The notes under the pieces were generated by a model. It was not told where the DNA came from, made no database searches, and saw nothing but the letters and a program-made list of their open reading frames with translations. From Thalassobius sp965218685 (GTDB taxonomy: Bacteria > Pseudomonadota > Alphaproteobacteria > Rhodobacterales > Rhodobacteraceae), in contig NZ_OZ244657.1 in assembly GCF_965218685.1 (NCBI RefSeq), positions 1,488,001 through 1,552,000 of the forward strand: a stretch of 64,000 nucleotides of DNA, read 5' to 3'. The translations under genes and the position numbers were made by a program. Positions 1 to 8,050 of the stretch are shown here, in pieces. Numbering within the stretch: position 1 is the first letter of the stretch; each line of letters opens with the position of its first letter.

Positions 1-66
1 TTCGTCATCGAAATCGGGAAAATCCAGATGGCAGTGGCTGTCGGTGATTTGGATCGTGTCGGTCAT
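1..66 (-). CDS. tatD: TatD family metal-dependent hydrolase, N-terminal fragment
   Basis: Only the first 22 codons lie in the window; the gene runs off the left edge. The ATG is at 66 on the minus strand and the peptide contains DSHCHLDFPDF, the metal-binding H-x-H opening of TatD-type 3'-5' DNases (TIM-barrel amidohydrolase fold). It follows holB by 19 bases in the same direction, matching the common tmk-holB-tatD order, so it is probably the distal gene of the same transcript. The assignment rests on this short motif and on context. Confidence 0.75.
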   Translation of the reverse strand, partial: MTDTIQITDSHCHLDFPDFDDE

Positions 67-85
67 AAGGCCCCTGGTGCGGGGA

Positions 86-1231
86 TCAGCCCGCGGCGGT
101 TTGCTGTATCTTGAAAACCGTATCTAGGATCAACGCGGTGGGGTCAAGGTTGACCGCCCGGCCATGCTGCATCCGGGCACTGATCTGCTGAGCGGTCTGC
201 GCCCATGCCCGCGCCTTGTGCGGATCGGGGGCCAGGCGGGTCAGCAGGGCAGCCTCGCCGGGGACGGCCTCGGTTTGTGGGGGGTGGCCCAGGGTGCCTG
301 CACGAGCCAGTCGGGTCAACAGAAGATCGTTCAGGGATAACAACAGGTTCAGTTTCGCGTCGGCCCCGCGTGCGGCGGCGGCCTCGGCCAGTTTCAAGGC
401 GCGGGCGCGGTCCATTTGCGGCAGTGTAGAATACAGCCCGACCAGTTCCTGATACATCTGCATCCCGCCCAGATTGACAAGGCGGATTGCCTCTCCGACC
501 GAGCCTGCGGCCAGTTCCGCCAGCCCGGCGGGATTGTCGTGCAAGTTGATCTGCGCCTGCTCAAGCGCCAAGGCCATGTTTTCCGGCGACAATGGCGACA
601 GGCGCAGCTCGCGACAGCGCGAGCGGATTGTCGGCAGGATGCGCGTCGGCTGGTGGCAGACCAACAGCAAGGTGGTGTTCGCGGGCGGCTCTTCCAGCAT
701 TTTCAGCAAGGCGTTGGCTGCCTGCACGTTCATTTCATCAGCGGCGTCCACGATCACCACGCGGCGGCCGCCGTCACTGGCAGACATGTGGAAAAAGTTG
801 GCCAGCTTGCGCACTTCGTCCACGCGGATTTCGGCGGCGAATTTTCCGTCGTTCAGGTTCTTTTCACGGTCCGCCTCGGTCGAGCCAGCCCCGCCCCGGC
901 GCAGCAGGAAGAGCCCCGGTTCAGACATGGCCAGAACGCGGCGGGCAACGGGATGCTCGGGCGAGATCTCAAGGCTGTGCGCCTCGGGGGGACCGCCGAA
1001 CATGTCGTTGCCATCGTCCATTGGGGTCGCCAGCAAAAAGCGCGCGATCCGCCACGCCAGCGAGGCCTTGCCGACCCCACGCGGGCCGGTGATCAGCCAA
1101 CCATGGTGCAGCCGCCCCGAGTTGAAGGCCTGCAGAAAATCGGCCTCGGCGGTGGCCTGCCCGATGACGCGAAGCGTCTCGCGGGGATGAGGCGCGCCCT
1201 CGATCCGGTCGGCTTGGGGGGTGTCACTCAT
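86..1231 (-). CDS. holB: DNA polymerase III subunit delta'
   Basis: Clamp-loader subunit that helps load the beta clamp at the replication fork in the cytoplasm. The 381-residue protein has an AAA+ core with a P-loop (GPRGVGKAS, about residues 49-57), a sensor stretch VVIVDAADEMN followed by NALLKMLEEPP, and the SRC motif (IRSRCREL, about residue 206), all typical of HolB. The cysteine cluster that binds zinc in E. coli delta' is not visible in the region after the P-loop. The start overlaps the end of tmk by 4 bases (1228-1231), which indicates translational coupling. Confidence 0.95.
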   Translation of the reverse strand: MSDTPQADRIEGAPHPRETLRVIGQATAEADFLQAFNSGRLHHGWLITGPRGVGKASLAWRIARFLLATPMDDGNDMFGGPPEAHSLEISPEHPVARRVLAMSEPGLFLLRRGGAGSTEADREKNLNDGKFAAEIRVDEVRKLANFFHMSASDGGRRVVIVDAADEMNVQAANALLKMLEEPPANTTLLLVCHQPTRILPTIRSRCRELRLSPLSPENMALALEQAQINLHDNPAGLAELAAGSVGEAIRLVNLGGMQMYQELVGLYSTLPQMDRARALKLAEAAAARGADAKLNLLLSLNDLLLTRLARAGTLGHPPQTEAVPGEAALLTRLAPDPHKARAWAQTAQQISARMQHGRAVNLDPTALILDTVFKIQQTAAG

Positions 1232-1848
1232 GGCAGGTGCGGCGTGATGGTGGACAGAACGCGCGCAGCGACGTTTTCGGGCGCATCATCCCCGTCGATC
1301 ACCACGAAACGGTCACTGAATTCATCGGCCAGCGATAGAAAGCCAGCGCGCATTTTCTGCTGCAGCGCCTCACCGAAGGATTCAAAGCGTTCCTCGGTGC
1401 CTTGGCGGGACAAGGCGCGCGACAAACCCACGGCGGGGTCCATGTCGATCAGAACGGTGATGTCTGGCTCTTGTCCGATCATCAGATCATGCAACGTGTC
1501 CACGGCCTGGCGCAGATCGCCCCTGCTGAGACCCTGGTACATACGTGTGCTGTCAGCAAAACGGTCGCAGATCACCACCTTGCCAGCTTCCAGCGCCGGG
1601 CGGATGGTACGCTCCAGATGATCGCGGCGAGCGGCGGTGAACAACAGAAGCTCGGTTTCGGCGGACCAGCGGTCGGGGTCGCCTTGCAGGACCAGCGCGC
1701 GGATTTCCTCGGCGCCGGGGCTGCCGCCGGGTTCACGGGTCAGCACCACGTCACTGCCCATCTCCTGCAGAGCCTGTGCCAAAAGACGGGCCTGCGTGGA
1801 TTTGCCGGACCCGTCGATGCCTTCGAAACTGATGAATAGTCCGGTCAA
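1228..1848 (-). CDS. tmk: Thymidylate kinase
   Basis: Phosphorylates dTMP to dTDP for DNA synthesis. The 206-residue length is normal for bacterial TMK. The P-loop FEGIDGSGKST is at residues 8-18, the DRF motif (ICDRFADST) is in the middle, and a LID-like segment RQGTEERFES is near residue 150. It overlaps the carboxypeptidase gene upstream (1845-1848) and holB downstream by 4 bases each, so the three genes form a tight operon. Confidence 0.96.
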   Translation of the reverse strand: MTGLFISFEGIDGSGKSTQARLLAQALQEMGSDVVLTREPGGSPGAEEIRALVLQGDPDRWSAETELLLFTAARRDHLERTIRPALEAGKVVICDRFADSTRMYQGLSRGDLRQAVDTLHDLMIGQEPDITVLIDMDPAVGLSRALSRQGTEERFESFGEALQQKMRAGFLSLADEFSDRFVVIDGDDAPENVAARVLSTITPHLP

Positions 1849-3014
1849 GTGGCGCCCTCGGGGCCGTCATTCAGGCGGCCAAGCAGGATTTGTGCCACCG
1901 TGGCCACGCGCGAGATGAAGCCGCCCTTGGGCACGTCCCGTTCAGCGACCAACGGCACCTGGACCGAGGCCATGCCAGCCGGTTTCAGCACCAGCGTCGC
2001 GATTTCCTGCCCCTGCTTTACCGGGGCCGAGATCGGACCCTGATAGACCACTTCGGCCTCGACCTGTTTGGCGTTCAGCGCGGGCAGCAATGCGGTGACG
2101 TCCTGCGCAGGTACAAGTCCAACGCGCGGCTCGGCGCCCATCCAGATATCGGCTTGCGCAATCACCGTTCCGGCCTTGGCGACAGGGCGCTGGACGAACT
2201 GGCGAAAGGACCAGTTGACGATCGCCTCGGATTCTTCGGCGCGCGCGGCCGCGCTTTGCAGCCCCGAAAGCACAAAGATCACCCGCCGGTTCCCTTGCTT
2301 GGCCGAGCCGACCAGCCCATACCCGGCCTCGCTGGTGTGGCCGGTTTTCAGCCCGTCCGCACCGATACCCAGCCCCAGCAGCGGGTTGCGGTTGGTTTTG
2401 TTCTGCGGGGCGCGGCCGTCAAAGGCGAACTCGCGCTCGGCAAACAGTGGATAGAATTCGGGGAAATCCGTGATCAGGTGATTGGCCAGAATGGCCAGAT
2501 CGCGCATCGACATGCGGTGCCCGGCCTGCGGCCAGCCGTTCGAGTTTGTGAAGGTCGAATTGTTCATCCCCATCTGGATCGCGCGCTGGGTCATCATCCG
2601 GGCAAAGCCGGCTTCGGTCCCGTCGGGGCTCAGCGCCTCGGCGATCACGGCGCAGGCGTCATTGCCGGACAGCACGATGATACCGCGCAGCAAATCTTCG
2701 ACCCGGACACGGTCAGTGGTGTCCAGGAACATGGTCGAGCCCTTGTAGCTCATGGCATGAGTGGACACGGGCAGACGCTCGTTCAGGGTCAGACGGCCAT
2801 CGCGGATCGCCTCGAACGCCATGTAAAGCGTCATCAGCTTGGACATCGATGCCGGCGGCAGCGGCACATCGGCGTTCTTGTTCAGCAGCACCGTACCCGT
2901 CGTCTGGTCTATCACAAAAGCCGAGCTTGCGCGGGTGTCAAAGGCGCTGGCAGGGCTGGCCAGAACGGCCATTGCCAAGGTCAGGCCCAACAGTTTGTGC
3001 AGAACGCGTTTCAT
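1845..3014 (-). CDS. D-alanyl-D-alanine carboxypeptidase (PBP5/6 type, peptidase S11)
   Basis: Periplasmic, probably membrane-anchored enzyme that trims the terminal D-Ala from peptidoglycan stem peptides. The 389-residue protein starts with a signal peptide (hydrophobic stretch LGLTLAMAVLASPASA). The three penicillin-binding motifs are present: S-x-x-K as SMSK near residue 57, S-G-N in VLSGNDAC, and K-T-G in LKTGHTSEAG. The C-terminal beta-rich PBP5 domain follows and ends with a short amphipathic stretch. The gene is coupled to tmk by a 4-base overlap, and a SPOR lipoprotein lies just upstream, so cell-wall and replication genes share a transcript. Confidence 0.93.
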   Translation of the reverse strand: MKRVLHKLLGLTLAMAVLASPASAFDTRASSAFVIDQTTGTVLLNKNADVPLPPASMSKLMTLYMAFEAIRDGRLTLNERLPVSTHAMSYKGSTMFLDTTDRVRVEDLLRGIIVLSGNDACAVIAEALSPDGTEAGFARMMTQRAIQMGMNNSTFTNSNGWPQAGHRMSMRDLAILANHLITDFPEFYPLFAEREFAFDGRAPQNKTNRNPLLGLGIGADGLKTGHTSEAGYGLVGSAKQGNRRVIFVLSGLQSAAARAEESEAIVNWSFRQFVQRPVAKAGTVIAQADIWMGAEPRVGLVPAQDVTALLPALNAKQVEAEVVYQGPISAPVKQGQEIATLVLKPAGMASVQVPLVAERDVPKGGFISRVATVAQILLGRLNDGPEGAT

Positions 3015-3041
3015 TCCGTGCTCCTTGTTGTCAGCGCCTGA

Positions 3042-3908
3042 TCAGCCTTTGACGGCGTAGGCGTCGCCAAAGCCCTTGGCCTTGATCTTTTTCAGGTTCG
3101 AGGTCCGCTCGGCCGCGGTTTTGGCCGGGCCCACGATGACCCGCCAGAAGGTCTTGCCCTTCGAGGTCTGCTTCTTGATTTCAGCCTTCAGACCCGCCGC
3201 TTTCATCGTCTTGGCCGCCGATTTCGCGTTGGACTCGACGCTGAAAATGCCAATCTGGACATAGGGTTTTTCAAGGCCGGCATTGCTGCGCTTGGGGGGC
3301 GTGGCGGGTGTTGCTTTCGCCTCGGCCTTTTCAATGGCTTTTTCGGCCGACTTGATCGGATCCAGCGGTTTTTCTTCGATCATGCCATCGGGCTTGGCTT
3401 CGGGATCGGGCTTGGTCTCGGCCGTGGCCTCGGGTTCAGGCGCAGGGGGCGGCGTTTGCTCGACCTGCTCGCGTCGCAGGGCCGTGACGTTCAACTGAAC
3501 GGGTTTGCCGGCCAGAACCCCAAGGGCTGCCGCCGCATCCGATGAAACCTGCAAACGCGGCCCGGGATTTTCCCGTTCACGACGGAACAGCGCGCCGATG
3601 ACGAATTTGTCATTAGTGGTGTTGCGGATGATCACGCGTTCAGGCTCGATCACGTCTGGGTGCGCGACCCAGACCCCACCAAGCGAGGGGCGTCCGTCCC
3701 AAAGGCCGGCCTCGGTCACCTGGAACACGTCCGGTGCTTCGACGTCACGCTCGATCAACTTGACCGAGCGAGTGGCCCCAGCGTCACCATCGGCGTCAGG
3801 TTTCTTGTTCAAAAACTGAAAGTTACCGTCCTGGCAAGCGGTCAATGCAGCCATTGCCCCCACCATCAGCGTCACCCGCATTCCCGAGCGTTTCACCCCT
3901 GATATCAT
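3042..3908 (-). CDS. SPOR domain lipoprotein
   Basis: Predicted envelope lipoprotein that binds peptidoglycan. I place the start at 3908, not at the in-frame ATG at 4025, because AGGCAGGTGG precedes it and the protein then begins with a lipoprotein signal peptide ending in a lipobox (ALTACQ). This gives 288 residues: lipobox, a unique middle part, a Pro/Glu/Lys/Ala-rich linker, and a C-terminal SPOR domain (from KPYVQIGIFSVES to the end) with the usual V-Q-x-G start and W-R-V-x-V-G-P core. It lies 27 bases upstream of the carboxypeptidase gene, consistent with a cell-wall role. Confidence 0.88.
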   Translation of the reverse strand: MISGVKRSGMRVTLMVGAMAALTACQDGNFQFLNKKPDADGDAGATRSVKLIERDVEAPDVFQVTEAGLWDGRPSLGGVWVAHPDVIEPERVIIRNTTNDKFVIGALFRRERENPGPRLQVSSDAAAALGVLAGKPVQLNVTALRREQVEQTPPPAPEPEATAETKPDPEAKPDGMIEEKPLDPIKSAEKAIEKAEAKATPATPPKRSNAGLEKPYVQIGIFSVESNAKSAAKTMKAAGLKAEIKKQTSKGKTFWRVIVGPAKTAAERTSNLKKIKAKGFGDAYAVKG

Positions 3909-4186
3909 ATCCACCTGCCTATTGCCTGCTCTCGTGGTTCGCCCACCGTTGTCCCAGCGCTCAAAGCCGTCCGTGAGCTGATGCTGCATGGTCGGCACCT
4001 TGCCTTTAGCGCAGTGTAGCGGCATGGGCGCGCCAATGAAAGTCCGGCAGCGCGGCTCGGCGGATTTTCACGCCTGATGCCCTGACCAGGGTGCGCTTGG
4101 CGATTTGCTTGGAATTGGGCTTGAGCTTGCGCAGGCTTCCAATTACCTGTGCAAAGAGTCGGCGCGCAAACATTCGCGCCACCAAC

Positions 4187-4276
4187 GGAAGCGTGGCCGA
4201 GTGGTTGAAGGCACTGGTCTTGAAAACCAGCAACGGGGAAACTCGTTCGTGGGTTCGAATCCCACCGCTTCCGCCA
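4187..4276 (+). tRNA. tRNA-Ser (anticodon UGA)
   Basis: The acceptor arms GGAAGCG and CGCTTCC pair perfectly, with discriminator G and an encoded CCA end at 4274-4276. The anticodon stem CTGGT/ACCAG encloses the loop CTTGAAA, giving anticodon TGA. A long variable arm (class II, as in tRNA-Ser) and the T-loop GTTCGAATC are present. Total length is 90 bases including CCA. Confidence 0.97.
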
Positions 4277-4355
4277 CAGGCACTTGTCTTAGTTTTCCTG
4301 CATTGCTGGCTTAGATTTCTGTCGCCATTCCGGGCGGGTGGTGCCGACTTCGGCG

Positions 4356-6803
4356 TTATTCCCGCACCCGAGAGGATTTCGGATCATACAGCGGCGATAG
4401 GCTGGCCTCGGCCTCGACGATCTGCCCTGCAACATCAATGCGGTACTGCGAGGACAGCAATTCGGCGGCGCTCTCATCGGGGCGGCAGGGAACATATCCA
4501 AGACCGATCGCACCGCCCAGCGCATGGCCATAGTTGCCCGAGGTCAGATAGCCCACGATCTTACCATCGCGCAGAATTGGCTCGTTGTGGAAAAGCAGCG
4601 GATCAGGGTCATTGAGACGGAATTGTATCATGCGCCGCGACAGGCCGACTTCGCGTTTTCGCAGCACCGCGTCCCGACCAATGAAATCGCCTTTGCCTGT
4701 CTTTACCGCGAACCCAAGGCCCGCTTCGACGACATGGTCTTCGTCTGTGATGTCATGACCAAAGTGGCGATAGGCTTTCTCGACCCGGCAACTGTCCATG
4801 GCGTGCAAACCGCAAAGTTTAAGGCCAACGTCCTTGCCTGCGTGTAAAATCGTCTCAAAGACATGGGCGGCTTGGTCCGTGGGGACGTATAGCTCCCAGC
4901 CAAGTTCACCGACGTAGGTTACCCGGTGCGCCCGGGCAAGCCCCATGCCGATCTCGATCTCGCGCGCGGTTCCGAATGGGTGGGTTTCGTTGGAAAAATC
5001 GTTGGGCGAAACCAGGCTCAGCAGATCGCGCGCGTGCGGGCCCATGATGGGCAGAACGGCCTCGGCCGAGGTGACATCCGTGATCGTCACCCATTGATCG
5101 CCAAGATGATTGCGCAGCCACACCAGATCGCGCTGTAGCGTAGCGCCGGGTACCACAAGGAAAAAGACGGTTTCGGACAGGCGCGTGACGGTCAGGTCGC
5201 TCTCGATCCCCCCGCGCGCGTTAAGCATTTGCGTATAGACGATGCGCCCCACGGAAACATCCACATCATTCGCGCAGACCCGCTGTAAAAAGGCAGTCGC
5301 GTCGCGCCCTTCCACACGGATTTTCCCGAAACTGGTCATATCAAGAAGGCCGACGCCTTCGCGCATGGCCATATGTTCGGCACGCTGGTTTTCAAACCAG
5401 TTCTGGCGCTTCCAGCTGTAGCGATATTCCCGCTCTTGCCCCTCGTTGGCGAACCAGTTGGCGCGTTCCCAGCCGGCTGTTTCTCCGAATACGGCGCCTT
5501 GGGATTTTAAGTGCTCATGAAGGGGCGAGCGGCGCACACCGCGCGCGGTTGCCATTTGCCGGAAAGGGAAGTGGTCCGCGTACAAAAGGCCCAGCGTCTC
5601 GCTTACGCGCTCTTTCAGGTATTGGCGGTTTTTCTGGAATGGCTGAGCGCGGCGAATATCCACGTCCCACAAATCGAAAGGAGGTTCGCCATCATTCATC
5701 CATTGCGCCAGCGCCATCCCCGCGCCGCCTGACGACACGATGCCAATCGAGTTATAGCCGGCAGCCACCCAATACCCACGCAAACCTGGCGCTTCACCAA
5801 GATAGTAACGGTCATCAGGCGTAAAGCTTTCGGGCCCGTTAAAGAAGGTTTGAATGCCGGATTCTGCCAACATTGGCATCCGGGACACGGCCTTTTCCAA
5901 AATCGGTTCGAAATGGTCGAAGTCTTCGGGAAGTTGGTCGAAGCAGAAATCTTCGCTGATGCCGTTCATGCCCCAGGGTTTGGCTTTGGGCTCAAACGCA
6001 CCCAGCAGGATCTTGCCCGCGTCCTCTTTGTAATAAGCGCATTCGTCGGGCACGCGCAGAACAGGAAGCTGCGCCAGTTGAGGAATGTTTTCAGTGACGA
6101 TGTAGAAATGCTCGCAGGCATGAAGCGGCAACGTCACATCGTTTTGCGCGGCGAAATCGCGGGCCCACATGCCGCCGCAGTTCACAACGTGTTCCGCGCT
6201 GATGTGGCCCTTTTCACCGTTCGCGTCCCAAGTGACGCCGGTCACACGCCCATCTGCCGTGGTCACCTCGGTTACCTTGACCTGCTCGATGATCCTGGCG
6301 CCCAGTTGCCGGGCTCCTTTTGCCAGCGCCAAGGCGATATTGCCCGGATCGGCTTGCCCATCCTTGGGCAGATGCACCCCGGCCACGACATCTTCGATAT
6401 TCAGGTGGGGGTAGTGATCCAGCACTTCGGCAGGGGAAAGCTCGTTAACATCCACGTCAAAGGCGCGGGCCATGGCGGCTTGCCTGAACAATTCCTCGCG
6501 GCGCTCTTCGGTCAGGGCCACAGTGATCGATCCGCATTGCCGAAAACCCGTCGCAAGGCCCGTTTCGGCCTCGAGCTGGGCATAGAGATCAGCCGAGTAT
6601 TTGGCCAGGCGGGTCATGTTCTGGCTTGCGCGAAGTTGACCGACCAGCCCGGCCGCGTGCCACGTCGTGCCCGAGGTCAGCTGCTTGCGTTCAAGCAGGA
6701 CAATGTCGGTCCAGCCAAGCTTGGCCAGGTGATACGCAACCGAGCAGCCAGAAATGCCGCCGCCAATGATAACTACGCGGGCTTTTGCGGGAAGTGCAGT
6801 CAT
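4356..6803 (-). CDS. FAD-dependent dimethylglycine/sarcosine dehydrogenase-like protein with GcvT domain
   Basis: The 815-residue protein has two halves. The N-terminal DAO-type FAD domain carries a Rossmann motif (IIGGGISG, residues 12-19) and the sequence SGTTWHAAGL, whose His49 matches the residue that binds FAD covalently in dimethylglycine dehydrogenases. The C-terminal half (from about residue 425) is a folate-binding aminomethyltransferase (GcvT) fold with a GELGWELY motif. Such enzymes oxidatively demethylate N-methyl amino compounds and pass the one-carbon unit to tetrahydrofolate. It is divergent from an XRE-cupin regulator at 6994, a plausible local controller. The exact substrate cannot be told: dimethylglycine, sarcosine and related methylamines are all possible. 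Confidence 0.85.
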   Translation of the reverse strand: MTALPAKARVVIIGGGISGCSVAYHLAKLGWTDIVLLERKQLTSGTTWHAAGLVGQLRASQNMTRLAKYSADLYAQLEAETGLATGFRQCGSITVALTEERREELFRQAAMARAFDVDVNELSPAEVLDHYPHLNIEDVVAGVHLPKDGQADPGNIALALAKGARQLGARIIEQVKVTEVTTADGRVTGVTWDANGEKGHISAEHVVNCGGMWARDFAAQNDVTLPLHACEHFYIVTENIPQLAQLPVLRVPDECAYYKEDAGKILLGAFEPKAKPWGMNGISEDFCFDQLPEDFDHFEPILEKAVSRMPMLAESGIQTFFNGPESFTPDDRYYLGEAPGLRGYWVAAGYNSIGIVSSGGAGMALAQWMNDGEPPFDLWDVDIRRAQPFQKNRQYLKERVSETLGLLYADHFPFRQMATARGVRRSPLHEHLKSQGAVFGETAGWERANWFANEGQEREYRYSWKRQNWFENQRAEHMAMREGVGLLDMTSFGKIRVEGRDATAFLQRVCANDVDVSVGRIVYTQMLNARGGIESDLTVTRLSETVFFLVVPGATLQRDLVWLRNHLGDQWVTITDVTSAEAVLPIMGPHARDLLSLVSPNDFSNETHPFGTAREIEIGMGLARAHRVTYVGELGWELYVPTDQAAHVFETILHAGKDVGLKLCGLHAMDSCRVEKAYRHFGHDITDEDHVVEAGLGFAVKTGKGDFIGRDAVLRKREVGLSRRMIQFRLNDPDPLLFHNEPILRDGKIVGYLTSGNYGHALGGAIGLGYVPCRPDESAAELLSSQYRIDVAGQIVEAEASLSPLYDPKSSRVRE

Positions 6804-6993
6804 TGAGGTATCCGGTGTTGAAGGTGGGTAGGGTAGACTTTAACCATTTCCAGATAGTCACGCAAAAAATGAAAAAACAATAAAAAATTTCATAATGAAG
6901 ATAAAAACATCTAACAAGTTCAATTTTGCGTCTTCATACCTTGCACCTTTCAGTCAGCTTCGCCAAATTGCCAACGGCAAAAAGGGACGCGCA
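6804..6993. promoter_or_regulatory. Divergent promoter region, flavoprotein gene / XRE-cupin regulator
   Basis: This 190-base stretch separates two divergent genes. It is much richer in A/T than its surroundings, especially 6860-6920, where runs of A sit around ATAAAAAATTTCATAATGA. Promoters for both genes, and probably the regulator's operator, must lie here. The regulator start at 6994 is preferred over the in-frame ATG at 6895 because AAGGGA precedes it and the helix-turn-helix begins shortly after. No clear long palindrome was found. Confidence 0.55.
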
Positions 6994-7548
6994 ATGAGCC
7001 ATCATGTTGGTGTGGACATCCGATCGCTACGCAAGGCGCGGGGCATGACCTTGGCGCAGCTGGCAGCAGATGTGGGGCGCTCGGTCGGGTGGCTTAGCCA
7101 GATTGAGCGTGGCCAGACAACACCATCCGTGCGGGACCTTGGCCTGATTGCAGAACAGCTTGAAGTGACCCTTAGCTTTTTCTTCCGGTCATCAAGCCGC
7201 GCCCAAGAAGAACAGGGGCTGGTCCTGCGTGCAGCAGACCGTCCCGCAATCGGGTCCGAGGAAAGCGGTTTGACCGAAGAGCTGCTGTCTCCGACCCTCA
7301 GCGGGTCATTCGAAATGATCCGTTCGGTCTTTGCAGCGGGCTCTGCCAGTGATGGCATGCAAAAGGCGCGCGCGTCCGAAGATGGTGGCGTGCTGCTAAG
7401 CGGTGAATTGACCCTGATCATCGGGGAAACCGAGGTCAAATTGGCTGCCGGCGACAGCTTTCAGTTCAGCCAGGCAGAATACGCTTGGAAAAACGAGGGC
7501 GACACGCCTGCGGTCGTCATCTGGGTCGTGGCACCACCGATATACTAG
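6994..7548 (+). CDS. XRE family transcriptional regulator with cupin domain
   Basis: DNA-binding regulator of 184 residues. Residues about 8-62 form an XRE-type helix-turn-helix (RSLRKARGMTLAQLA, VGWLSQIERG). Residues about 105-184 form a cupin ligand-binding domain (GVLLSGELTLIIGE, AGDSFQFSQAEY). This layout is shared with PuuR-like regulators of polyamine and amine catabolism. The start is preceded by AAGGGA with good spacing. It is transcribed away from the dimethylglycine dehydrogenase-like gene, so it probably senses a methylated amine or related compound and controls that gene; this is inferred from position. Confidence 0.85.
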   Translation: MSHHVGVDIRSLRKARGMTLAQLAADVGRSVGWLSQIERGQTTPSVRDLGLIAEQLEVTLSFFFRSSSRAQEEQGLVLRAADRPAIGSEESGLTEELLSPTLSGSFEMIRSVFAAGSASDGMQKARASEDGGVLLSGELTLIIGETEVKLAAGDSFQFSQAEYAWKNEGDTPAVVIWVVAPPIY

Positions 7549-7736
7549 GCCAGCGCGTCGCCGATGCCCGTCTGGAAGCCGGGAACACAGCAGTCCCAAA
7601 CGACTTGCCGACGGGAGAATGCAACCTGATGGCAAAATTGCAACGCGTAAGTACGCACCTTTTCTGCTCACGGTTCTGCCCAATTATTACCTTATTCCGC
7701 TTCTAGGCAAAGGCTAGAAACAAGAGAGGAAAGTCG

Positions 7737-7925
7737 ATGTATTCGGTCTATGCAGAAGAACTGGAGCGAAACCGCATGGTGAAGTCGGTTCAACGCTTCC
7801 TTTTGAATGGAGTGCTTGTCGTTGCAACCCTGGGTGTCATTGGCGCCATTGGATTGGCGAGCATCGGGCCAGCTTTCGGTGAAGTAGGTGCACTATTGCC
7901 TGAGGCACCGCAGGTGACCCGCTAG
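7737..7925 (+). CDS. Small membrane protein, unknown function
   Basis: A 62-residue protein with a short charged N-terminus (YAEELERNRMVKSVQRF) and one hydrophobic segment (residues about 24-48: GVLVVATLGVIGAIGLASIG). The Shine-Dalgarno sequence AGAGAGGAAAG ends a few bases before the ATG. It is monocistronic: 188 bases follow the upstream regulator gene and two hairpins lie directly downstream. I do not recognise the family. It may be a single-pass inner-membrane protein; the GC content and codon use look like its neighbours. Confidence 0.7.
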   Translation: MYSVYAEELERNRMVKSVQRFLLNGVLVVATLGVIGAIGLASIGPAFGEVGALLPEAPQVTR

Positions 7926-7940
7926 TTTCTGTAAAAGCGC

Positions 7941-7972
7941 GGGCGCCCCGCTGGGCAATAAGCGGGGCGCCC
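7941..7972 (+). terminator. Hairpin downstream of small membrane protein gene
   Basis: GGGCGCCCCGCT and AGCGGGGCGCCC form a perfect 12-base-pair stem with an 8-base loop, starting 15 bases after the stop codon at 7925. There is no T-run directly after it, so it may act in mRNA protection or as the first part of a double terminator with the hairpin at 7984. Confidence 0.65.
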
Positions 7973-7983
7973 ACGCATAGAAT

Positions 7984-8014
7984 ACCGCCCGGCATCATGT
8001 GATGTCCGGGCGGT
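7984..8014 (+). terminator. Rho-independent terminator
   Basis: ACCGCCCGG pairs with CCGGGCGGT, and CATCA/TGATG extend the stem inside, with one bulged T. The T-rich tail TTTCCTTTT follows at once. It terminates the plus-strand gene at 7737. The glutamine-synthetase-like gene ends at 8051 on the other strand, so the structure may also act in that direction. Confidence 0.8.
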
Positions 8015-8050
8015 TTCCTTTTGTGACGACTTCACGCGGCTTTCGCCTGT

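Noticed and set aside
4006..4233. 75-residue ORF on the minus strand
   Set aside because: It overlaps the tRNA-Ser gene, has no recognisable motif and no ribosome site.
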